This document shows, piece after piece, positions 1-4,923 of a stretch of DNA of 5,243 bases. Source of the DNA: Hungatella sp. UBA3147 (lineage in GTDB: Bacteria; Bacillota; Clostridia; Lachnospirales; Lachnospiraceae); assembly GCA_002365025.1 (NCBI GenBank), contig DEYX01000058.1:1-5243 (forward strand), read 5' to 3'. Under the pieces are notes generated by a model. That model ran no database searches. It was not told the origin of the DNA and worked only from the letters and a program-made list of their open reading frames with translations. How positions within the stretch are numbered: the first letter of the stretch is position 1; each line of letters opens with the position of its first letter. A program made the translations under genes and the position numbers.

Positions 1-554
1 CTTTGCCGGGGTAAACGGAGCGGGGAAGTCTACTTTGTATCAAACATTCCCGCGGTATCAGCAGATGCCTAGAATCAATACAGATGAAATTCTTAGAACG
101 TTAGGAGATTGGAAAATCATCAGTGACATTATGAATGTAAAATGGTGATCTAGGAGCTAAACTATTGTCTGTCGTCAGGTATTTTCTTTAACCAAGAAAC
201 AACACTCTGGGGAAAGACTTTATTCAGAACCATAGAAAAGGCCAGGAGTCAGGGGTATTACATCGAACTTTAATATGTAGGAGTTGATTCAGTAGAACTG
301 GCAAAACAGAGAATCGCATACCGAGTATCCAAGGGAGGTCATGGAATACCAGATGAGGATGTGGAAAACGGTAGCAGGAAACATTCCTGAATTTAAGGCA
401 TGTTTTTCCTAGGTGTAATTTAGCTTTTTTGTATGATAACACGGAGAAGTTTTGAAGAATTGCCATTTATAAAGATGGGATTCCTGTTCGTAATTCCCAT
501 AATGTGCCGAGCTGGTTTCAGCGTATATATATAGAAAATACCCTTGCAGTATGA
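1..554 (+). pseudogene. Decayed zeta-toxin-like kinase gene (5' end outside window)
   Basis: Intact zeta toxins are P-loop kinases of toxin-antitoxin modules; characterised members phosphorylate UDP-N-acetylglucosamine and block cell-wall synthesis. Translation in three frames recovers the family in order: FAGVNGAGKST (Walker A) and RINTDEILR (positions 2-136), FNQETTLWGKT, YVGVDSVELAKQRIAYR and GGHGIPDEDVE (about 139-366), then QETFLNLRHVF, NLAFLYDNTEKF and RIAIYKDGIPVRNSHNVP (369-536). Lesions seen are a frameshift near 137-142, a TAG at 151, a TAA at 271 replacing what is probably a Tyr codon, a 1-nt loss in the A-run 365-368, a TAG at 372 and a TGA at 453 (consistent with CGA to TGA). The last open frame runs on to a TGA at 552-554 inside the terminator loop, so the original stop may have been slightly earlier. 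No active toxin can be made. A cognate antitoxin, if any, would lie upstream of the window. Family assignment is confident; the substrate is inferred from relatives. Confidence 0.93.
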
Positions 555-573
555 GTCTGCAAGGGTATTTTTT
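535..573 (+). terminator. Intrinsic terminator after the zeta-toxin pseudogene
   Basis: A perfect 15-bp stem (535-549 paired with 557-571) with a 7-nt loop runs into a T-tract (568-573). The A-rich left base of the stem pairs with the T-tract. It directly follows the pseudogene's last recognisable codons and would terminate rightward transcription. The next gene starts only 25 nt downstream. Confidence 0.9.
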
Positions 574-598
574 GCGATCAGAGAGGAGGAGATAAGGC

Positions 599-859
599 AT
601 GGAAGATTTACTGGAACAGATTATTTGTGAACGTATTGAGATGCTACTAAATGTGCGTTCTGATGAAACCAGTCATGATGAAAAGAAGTTTAACCATAAG
701 ATAGAAGAAATTCTTGAACGGTTGGATGAGGAGTCAAAAGTTGCTATAGAGCAGTTTTGGGAAGAGTGGGTCATGCGATCGGCAGAAGAAAGCCGTTATC
801 TGTACCTTGCCGGTATGAAAGATGGGGTCAGGATTTTAAAGATGATTCTAAAATTGTAA
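599..859 (+). CDS. Small helical protein of unknown function (86 aa)
   Basis: This is an acidic, probably all-helical protein with no signal peptide, membrane segment or cysteine cluster. The ATG at 599 is well supported by AGGAGGAG at 584-591 with a 7-nt spacer. Residues 29-62 form a charged amphipathic stretch containing EEILERLDEES and FWEEW, followed by YLYLAGMKDGVRILKMI (68-84). That layout (helical body, then an aromatic-rich helix with a G..DG/G..LG turn near the C-terminus) resembles the small DUF6809-type proteins common in Lachnospiraceae mobile DNA, but this resemblance is from memory and weak. The gene sits immediately behind the toxin pseudogene's terminator, so it either has a promoter hidden in or before the hairpin or depends on read-through. 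A 16-codon reading frame follows after 18 nt. It is not an obvious antitoxin, since it lies downstream of the toxin remnant. Coding status is fairly sure; function is unknown. Confidence 0.75.
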   Translation: MEDLLEQIICERIEMLLNVRSDETSHDEKKFNHKIEEILERLDEESKVAIEQFWEEWVMRSAEESRYLYLAGMKDGVRILKMILKL

Positions 860-877
860 GGAAAAGGAGCAGCGATA

Positions 878-928
878 ATGAAAGATAATGCTTTCAGGAA
901 TATATTTGCTGAAAGGAATTTGAATTAG
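878..928 (+). CDS. 16-codon reading frame, possible truncated gene start
   Basis: ATG at 878 is preceded by AAGGAG (864-869) with an 8-nt spacer, a strong ribosome site for such a short frame. The product would be MKDNAFRNIFAERNLN. The stretch FRNIFAERNLN resembles the first helix of XRE-type helix-turn-helix repressors, which usually continue with a helix-turn-helix that is absent here. The likeliest reading is the 5' stump of a small regulator gene cut by deletion, cotranscribed with the 86-aa gene 18 nt upstream. It could equally be a short leader peptide: the -35 box of the next promoter lies inside its last codons. The HTH link is inference only. Confidence 0.35.
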   Translation: MKDNAFRNIFAERNLN

Positions 929-947
929 GTTTGCGGTGTGTTATAAT
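920..947 (+). promoter_or_regulatory. Sigma-A-type promoter with extended -10 for the ATPase gene
   Basis: TTGAAT (920-925, 4 of 6 to consensus) and a perfect TATAAT (942-947) are separated by 16 nt, with TG at 939-940 forming an extended -10. Transcription would start near 954. This places the start site downstream of the upstream in-frame ATG at 936, supporting the GTG at 978 as the true start. Confidence 0.72.
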
Positions 948-961
948 GGAGACACTGTAAA

Positions 962-969
962 AAGGAGGG
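962..969 (+). promoter_or_regulatory. Ribosome binding site fixing the ATPase GTG start
   Basis: AAGGAGGG followed by TGATC is a near-complete match to the 16S anti-Shine-Dalgarno region. It lies 8 nt before GTG 978-980. No comparable site precedes the alternative ATG at 936, which lies inside the promoter. Confidence 0.85.
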
Positions 970-977
970 TGATCCAG

Positions 978-2351
978 GTGGAGCTGAAGCGGGATATTTA
1001 CGAGGAACTTTTAAAATGGAAAAAAGCAGATACAGGAAAGGTTCTTGAAGTAAGGGGAGCACGCCAGACAGGAAAAACATACATTATTGATAAATTTTCC
1101 AGAGAGAATTATAAGACATATATTTATATTAATATGGTCCAGACTTCTGGAGAAGAATTCCTGGAGTGCCTGGATCAGGTGGCTGACTGGAAGCCGGGAG
1201 AGCCCAGGAAGGACAAAGCTTTACAGGAAGCATTTAAATTGTTTGATGTGCGCTTTGAGGATTGTGAAGATACAATTGTTGTCATCGATGAAATTCAAGA
1301 ATCAGCAAGGGTATATTCATTAATCCGGCAGTTTTCCAGAGAGTTTACTTCTAACTTTGTTGTGACTGGCAGTTACCTGGGAAAAACTCTTTCCAGAGAT
1401 TATTTTAAGCCCGTGGGAGACTTGGATATTCTTACTTTATATTCGTTGTCATATGAAGAGTTTCTGGATGCATTTGGAAAGCGGGAACTTTATAATGAAA
1501 TTGATCTATATGGTGGAAGCAGTCATGACGGGTATGATGAACTGAAAAAATATTATGATATCTACTGTCAGATTGGCGGATACCCTGCCGTTGTAAAAAG
1601 GTATCTGGAAGATCAGGATATATCGGCCTGTATGGGGGAACTTCATAAGGTGATTCAGATTTTTATTGAAGAATCACAGTCATATTTTGAGGATATCCTT
1701 GAAGTGAATCTGTTTGGACAGCTTCTTCCGGCTATAGCCCATACCATGATTAAGGAAAAAAAGGGATCCGATGATTTGATTACGGAATTATCAAAGATTG
1801 TTTATAAACAGGAGAGCAATCGGGTTACAAAGAAGAGCATTAATCAAACGATTGCATGGTTGTTCCGCTCCCATATTATAGACTTTTGCGGCAAAGCCAA
1901 TGAGTGTAGTCCGGTAAATGTATCTATGAACAGCCGTTTTTATTTCCTGGATGTTGGGGTATGCAAATATTTCCTGGATATGGCGGGGGCTGATTTGCCT
2001 ACACTTAGGGGAATCTTGAGTGAGAACTTTGTGTATATTGAGCTGCTGAAGCGAATCAGGGAATTTAAGATGGCAGGAACCGCTCCAATGTTTGGTACGT
2101 ATAAGGAAGGGGAAATTGACTTCCTTATAAACAGCCGTGAAAATTATAAGAATTATGGAGTTGAGGTAAAAGCCGGGAAATCAGAAGGAAAGACAGCGCA
2201 GCAGCTTTTGAAGGATGAAAAGGTGGAAGCTGTTTATTTCCTGAAAGGGGATACTTATGGCGGGATGGCAGACCGGAAGATAACTGTACCTATTTATTTG
2301 GTGGGAAGAGTCCAGTTTGATTATGAAAGAGGGAATGAAAAGACGTCCTGA
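978..2351 (+). CDS. AAA_14 / DUF4143 ATP-binding protein (457 aa)
   Basis: A full-length cytoplasmic P-loop ATPase of the common AAA_14 plus DUF4143 architecture, whose biological role is not established. Residues numbered from the GTG start show Walker A GARQTGKT (27-34), Walker B IVVIDEIQ (100-107) and a sensor-1-like FVVTGSYLG (127-135). QIGGYPAVV (198-206) is the usual linker to the C-terminal DUF4143 part, which has FYFLDVGVCKYFL (321-333) and a PD-(D/E)XK nuclease-like core: E355, D381 in GEIDFLI and E396-V-K398 in GVEVKAG. All these residues are intact and the length is normal for the family. The start at 978 is set by the ribosome site and promoter; extending to ATG 936 would add 14 residues with no homologous look. 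The gene is a single transcription unit, with its own promoter upstream and a terminator 12 nt after the stop. Nuclease activity is not claimed: in DUF4143 proteins the fold is inferred and activity is generally untested. Confidence 0.95.
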   Translation: MELKRDIYEELLKWKKADTGKVLEVRGARQTGKTYIIDKFSRENYKTYIYINMVQTSGEEFLECLDQVADWKPGEPRKDKALQEAFKLFDVRFEDCEDTIVVIDEIQESARVYSLIRQFSREFTSNFVVTGSYLGKTLSRDYFKPVGDLDILTLYSLSYEEFLDAFGKRELYNEIDLYGGSSHDGYDELKKYYDIYCQIGGYPAVVKRYLEDQDISACMGELHKVIQIFIEESQSYFEDILEVNLFGQLLPAIAHTMIKEKKGSDDLITELSKIVYKQESNRVTKKSINQTIAWLFRSHIIDFCGKANECSPVNVSMNSRFYFLDVGVCKYFLDMAGADLPTLRGILSENFVYIELLKRIREFKMAGTAPMFGTYKEGEIDFLINSRENYKNYGVEVKAGKSEGKTAQQLLKDEKVEAVYFLKGDTYGGMADRKITVPIYLVGRVQFDYERGNEKTS

Positions 2352-2362
2352 GTATGCAAACG

Positions 2363-2399
2363 AGAAGCTATAGTCTGAGTTGAGATTATAGCTTCTTTT
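2363..2399 (+). terminator. Intrinsic terminator of the ATPase gene
   Basis: A 14-bp stem (2363-2376 with 2383-2396, one G-T wobble at 2373/2386) and 6-nt loop end in a short T-run (2396-2399). It begins 12 nt after the ATPase stop codon. Its A-rich left foot could also give weak activity on the opposite strand. Confidence 0.85.
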
Positions 2400-2468
2400 A
2401 TGTTGCGTTGAGGGATGGGTGGTTGTCTATGTGAAGTGGGTAAAAGAATAAATGATTTTCTGTCAGAG

Positions 2469-2493
2469 GCATTTCTAAGGAGATGCTTTTTTT
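2469..2493 (+). terminator. Second hairpin with T-tract before the DUF5688 gene
   Basis: A 7-bp stem (2469-2475 with 2480-2486, one T-G wobble) with a 4-nt TAAG loop is followed by seven T residues (2487-2493). It lies 76 nt beyond the ATPase terminator and 35 nt before the DUF5688 start. It could be a back-up terminator, the terminator of a lost gene, or an attenuator in the DUF5688 leader. No convincing promoter is visible either between the two hairpins or between this hairpin and the gene. Confidence 0.65.
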
Positions 2494-2527
2494 AATGTTT
2501 AAAATTAGATGAATGGAGGAAATGTAA

Positions 2528-3457
2528 ATGAATTACGATCAGTTTTTAAAAGAGGTTACAGCAAAAGTACGGGAAAAGTTGGGTGTTGGATATAAAGTGG
2601 GAATTCAAAGGGTGACAAAATTCAATGGAGTGGTGTTAGACGGGCTGGTAATTTCTGAGTTGAATAAAAATTTTGCTCCGACAATATATTTGAATCCATA
2701 TTATACGTGTTTTAAACAGGGGCAGCCATTGGAAGATATCTTGGAAGAGGTTATATCGGTGTATAAGGAAAATTCGGATGCCGCCTTAGGTGATATGAAA
2801 AGATTGCTGGACTTTGAAAACCTGAAAGAAAAGGTTGTGTATAAGTTGATACAGAAGAGGGCTAATCAGGAACTATTAGATGATATACCGTATTTTGAGT
2901 TTCTGGATTTGGCAGTAGTTTTCTACTTGATTTTAGATGAAAATGAGGAGGCCCAGATGACAGCTTTAATTCATAATTCTCATATGGTTACCTGGGGAAC
3001 AACAAAAGAAGAACTGCGGGAACTAGCAATGAAAAATACTCCGGTATTACTGCCTCCTGTGATTCGAACAATGAAAGATATTATGCGTGAAATTTTGAAA
3101 GAGCAGTTTGAGGATTTGTATGTGGATGAGTTATTTGATGATTTTATGGGGGAAGACCTGGGGAAACCACCGCTTTATGTGCTTTCAAATAGGAAGCAGA
3201 TGAACGGAAGTAGCTGTATCTTATATAAAGGGTGCTTGGAGAAATTTGCTTCGGAACAAAATGCAGATGTTATTATACTTCCATCGAGTCAGCATGAACT
3301 TATATTAATTCCTGACAAAGGGGGCCTGGATTATGAGGATTTACAGGAAACGGTTAAGCAGATCAATAAAAGCGAAGTGCCGGTGGAGGATGTTCTGTCA
3401 GATTGTGTTTATAAATATGACCGGGACAAAGATCAAATTGTTATGTTGGAGAAGTAG
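2528..3457 (+). CDS. DUF5688 family protein (309 aa)
   Basis: Complete member of DUF5688, a family of unknown function found mainly in Lachnospiraceae and often present in several copies per genome. Family-typical segments are an N-terminal region with VGIQRVTKFNGVVLDGLVI (24-42), TIYLNPYYTCFKQGQ (52-66) and LEDILEEVISVY (68-79). Next come VVYKLIQKRANQELLDDIPY (103-122), DLAVVFYLILDE (127-138), the polar segment HNSHMVTWGTTKEELRELA (149-167) with NTPVLLPPV (170-178), YVLSNRKQMNGSSCILY (217-233) and the C-terminal VIILPSSQHELILIP (248-262). There is no signal peptide or clear membrane helix, so it is probably cytosolic. ATG 2528 has GGAGG (2515-2519) with an 8-nt spacer; a minimal ATG-TAA lies directly before it at 2522-2527. 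The next reading frame starts 3 nt after this stop, so it appears to head the downstream gene run. Family call is confident from recognised motifs; function unknown. Confidence 0.93.
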   Translation: MNYDQFLKEVTAKVREKLGVGYKVGIQRVTKFNGVVLDGLVISELNKNFAPTIYLNPYYTCFKQGQPLEDILEEVISVYKENSDAALGDMKRLLDFENLKEKVVYKLIQKRANQELLDDIPYFEFLDLAVVFYLILDENEEAQMTALIHNSHMVTWGTTKEELRELAMKNTPVLLPPVIRTMKDIMREILKEQFEDLYVDELFDDFMGEDLGKPPLYVLSNRKQMNGSSCILYKGCLEKFASEQNADVIILPSSQHELILIPDKGGLDYEDLQETVKQINKSEVPVEDVLSDCVYKYDRDKDQIVMLEK

Positions 3458-3460
3458 GAT

Positions 3461-3704
3461 ATGGTAAAAATCAGGCAGTTTGTAAAGATGGTAAATGAGA
3501 ATGTTTACAGTCAGAGTAGTCGAAAATGCTCATTTAAAGAAGCTGATTTTTGCAGTGTTGACGAGCAGATTAACCGATTCATGGCAGATTAAGAAGGTTC
3601 TTGATGTGAAAGTGAATACATATACGACACACCGACATAACAATGCGGGTTATGATGAGGTAAGAGCATTATATACGGTGATATATGAGGAACAGGAGGA
3701 ATGA
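3461..3704 (+). pseudogene. Small conserved-looking protein split by one frameshift, possibly Cse60-like
   Basis: ATG 3461 (GGAG at 3448-3451) opens 43 codons ending VDEQINRFMAD then TAA at 3590. The next frame continues at once with KKVLDVKVNTYTT, GYDEVRALYTVIYEEQEE to TGA 3702-3704. Dropping one nucleotide at 3590 joins them into an 80-residue protein with no gap in sense. The combined tail (INRFMADKKVLDVKV followed by ALYTVIYEE) resembles the small sporulation-protein Cse60 layout, where a helix is followed by VxDIKxxx and a final strand; this is a weak recollection-based match. The second half could start independently at ATG 3495, but that site has no good ribosome signal and its first 30 codons read as shadow sequence. 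The gene is 3 nt after DUF5688 and its stop overlaps the next start (ATGA), so it belongs to the same operon. Causes could be mutation, a sequencing error or a +1 recoding event. Confidence 0.8.
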
Positions 3705-3973
3705 GATACGATTACAGAAATATCAAAACGCAAATTGTGGAAGTCAGAGGTATTGTCTGCGAGTTTTACGATATGAGGATAGACCGGACGGCAATTCCAG
3801 AGGGAAAGTTTCTGTATGAGGTTGCGGGTGATGGTGATAGCGGCGGTGACCCGACAAGGATAAAAGCGTGTGTTCTGGTAAATTTCATTGGAACGCTTAT
3901 TTGTGATAGGGAGTTGCCCCTTGAAGATGAAGACGTTTTATGGGTAGTGGCTAGGGACTGGAGGTGGTTATAG
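3701..3973 (+). CDS. LPD28-like small protein (90 aa)
   Basis: Resembles the LPD28 domain (large polyvalent-protein-associated domain 28), a small module known from polyvalent proteins and stand-alone genes on Firmicute integrative conjugative elements; its biochemical role is unknown. Diagnostic pattern: MRIDRTAIPEGKFLYEV (25-41), the acidic glycine-rich DGDSGGDPTRI (44-54) and VLVNFIGTLICDRELPL (58-74), which matches the family's RxDxxxxPxGxYxYEVR ... DP ... VxVNxxGT signature. Length is as expected for a stand-alone copy. The ATG overlaps the upstream stop as ATGA, and AGGAGG (3694-3699) sits just 1 nt from the ATG, too close for normal use. Translation is therefore probably coupled to the upstream gene or uses the weaker GAGG at 3687-3690. 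The next gene's start lies 2 nt after the stop. The family call is good but made from motif memory. Confidence 0.82.
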   Translation: MRYDYRNIKTQIVEVRGIVCEFYDMRIDRTAIPEGKFLYEVAGDGDSGGDPTRIKACVLVNFIGTLICDRELPLEDEDVLWVVARDWRWL

Positions 3974-3975
3974 CA

Positions 3976-4542
3976 TTGGGTAGGAAATATAAAGAAATTA
4001 AAAATGGAAGAGGGACCACACTTCAAATTAATCAAAATGATTATATTAGCATTGGGAGGGATGGGGAAGATGTTATGCTCCGCTGCAAAGACAAGGTGCT
4101 TGCTTTCCAGACATGGGAACAATTTGTTGGTGCGGCTGATCCGTCAAAATGTAGTTATAAATATGATTATCAAAAGGGAAATGTAGTTATTGGCATTTGT
4201 ATTGTAGATGGTGATGGGATATTGCAGGAGTTTAAAAGGGCATATTACCGACAGGGCTGGATATTTAAGAATTCCTATGCATTTAAAAATGAACCCCAAA
4301 AGCCATGTTATGTCCCGGAACTATCCAATACGATTTATACCAGGGAAGATTTTCTGAGTATGTGCAATGGTCAGGCTGATATAGCTGAAATTGTATTTGA
4401 AGCAGTTGATTGGCAGCATCCGGAAACGTACCTGGATGAGCAGTATGCTACTGGAGAGATGACAATCTGTGGTGTTTGTGGAAAGATATTCCTTGGTTAT
4501 GAAGCTGAGAGTTGTCCGTATTGTGGAGCTAATGGGACTTGA
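3976..4542 (+). CDS. Unknown protein with C-terminal zinc ribbon (188 aa)
   Basis: The C-terminus carries two CxxC knuckles, CGVC and CPYC (C165, C168, C180, C183), spaced as in a zinc ribbon of the kind that binds nucleic acid or a protein partner. The N-terminal ~160 residues are unrecognised: a strand-rich start (ISIGRDGEDVMLRCKDK), LAFQTWEQF, then a strand-rich middle (GNVVIGICIVDGDG) and the aromatic-rich AYYRQGWIFKNSYAF, with an acidic segment (REDFLSMCNGQADIAEIVF) before the ribbon. There is no signal peptide. I prefer TTG 3976, 2 nt after the upstream stop, with GGAGG (3960-3964) 11 nt away. GTG 3964 overlaps that ribosome site, and the first ATG is far inside the frame at 4075. The start is thus uncertain by a few codons. 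The frame is well supported by length and by the cysteine pattern. It sits in the run with DUF5688 and LPD28, so a shared mobile-element role is likely but not shown. Confidence 0.82.
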   Translation: MGRKYKEIKNGRGTTLQINQNDYISIGRDGEDVMLRCKDKVLAFQTWEQFVGAADPSKCSYKYDYQKGNVVIGICIVDGDGILQEFKRAYYRQGWIFKNSYAFKNEPQKPCYVPELSNTIYTREDFLSMCNGQADIAEIVFEAVDWQHPETYLDEQYATGEMTICGVCGKIFLGYEAESCPYCGANGT

Positions 4543-4710
4543 TCAGTATAAAGAAAAGTTGTTGATATTTTCAAGAGTATGGGTCAGAGCGGTTTTCTTG
4601 CAACGAATATATATAATAAAGTGATTGAAATGGTGCGCCCTATCGGATGTAGATTCAGCATAAAAATCGTGTTCGGTAGAGTGCCTTTCACAAAGTCTGA
4701 ATATGGATAA
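4532..4710 (+). pseudogene. Small gene with an A-run frameshift (about 59 aa when repaired)
   Basis: ATG 4532 overlaps the end of the zinc-ribbon gene and has GGAG (4525-4528) upstream with a short 3-nt spacer. The frame begins MGLDQYKEK. After the A-run 4554-4557 the plausible reading moves to another frame and continues VVDIFKSMGQSGFLATNIYN, then KVIEMVRPIGCRFSIKIVF and GRVPFTKSEYG to TAA 4708-4710. Restoring one A joins both into a 59-residue protein; without it the ATG frame ends at 4624 after 30 codons of poor composition. I do not recognise the family. The overlap with the gene before and the gene after fits the tight spacing of the rest of the run. A shift in a homopolymer could be real loss, transcriptional slippage or a sequencing error. 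Evidence is compositional and positional only. Confidence 0.55.
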
Positions 4711-4915
4711 AAAAGATAATACCTTTACAGAAAGTGATTTTTTGACGGAGAGAAAAATAACGGAGTGGGTACATAGCGGAAAAGCATGCGCATCTTGACA
4801 AAGGGGGAATTAAATTTACTATGACGGCAAGAAAACAATGCAAGAACACAAGTAGCTTAATGGGGCATGGGCATACATTGCCGAAAAACAATTTACAAAG
4901 CGGAGTATGATCTAG
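4703..4915 (+). pseudogene. Degraded small reading frame (about 70 codons)
   Basis: ATG 4703 overlaps the preceding stop (ATGGATAA) and opens DKKDNTFTESDFLTERKITE, followed by WVHSGKA, ending at TGA 4796. The same frame resumes after 4814 with YYDGKKTMQEHK, a TAG at 4853, then LNGAWAYIAEKQFTKRSMI to TAG 4913-4915. Between about 4790 and 4813 another frame reads sensibly (ILTKGELNL in one, HLDKGGIKF in another), so two compensating indels probably disturb the middle. The protein-like tail with its aromatic and lysine pattern is what argues for former coding capacity. No family is recognised. The final TAG lies within the ribosome site of the next gene, again matching the tight packing. There is no clear ribosome site before 4703; coupling to the upstream frame would have been needed. 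Confidence 0.5.
4795..4822 (+). promoter_or_regulatory. Possible promoter for the last gene
   Basis: A perfect TTGACA (4795-4800) is followed after 16 nt by TACTAT (4817-4822, 4 of 6 to the -10 consensus). Transcription would start near 4829, giving a leader of about 95 nt to the ATG at 4924. It lies inside the degraded frame at 4703-4915, so it may have arisen or become useful as that gene decayed. Confidence 0.38.
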
Positions 4916-4923
4916 GAGGTATT

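Noticed and set aside
523..533. TATATATATA tract resembling a -10 box
   Set aside because: It lies in the degraded toxin's last codons, no -35 box is found at proper spacing, and the terminator follows at once.
224..600. Two antisense open frames (224-466 and 409-600)
   Set aside because: They lie opposite the zeta-toxin pseudogene and its terminator, have no ribosome site, and the sense strand reads as recognisable protein.
1087..1323. Open frame of 78 codons inside the ATPase gene
   Set aside because: Out-of-frame shadow of the Walker A to Walker B region of an intact gene; no ribosome site.
2423..2453. Possible promoter TTGTCT with an AT-rich -10 at about 2446-2452
   Set aside because: Both boxes are weak and the second hairpin terminator lies between it and the DUF5688 gene; not strong enough to list.
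2522..2530. Start-stop pair ATG-TAA directly before the DUF5688 ATG
   Set aside because: The GGAGG site is only 2 nt from this ATG but 8 nt from the true start, so it is unlikely to be used; probably chance.
3766..4122. Antisense open frame of 118 codons across the LPD28 and zinc-ribbon genes
   Set aside because: Both sense genes are supported by motifs; the antisense product has no recognisable features and no ribosome site.
4004..4186. Open frame of 60 codons inside the zinc-ribbon gene
   Set aside because: Out-of-frame shadow; its composition and lack of a ribosome site argue against coding.
4147..4190. Direct repeat AAATGTAGTTAT at 4147-4158 and 4179-4190
   Set aside because: Two copies of 12 bp inside a coding frame, in AT-rich DNA; no third copy and no sign of an element end or operator.
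4688..4891. Antisense open frame of 67 codons
   Set aside because: No ribosome site was evident, and the sense strand gives a better, though degraded, protein-like reading.
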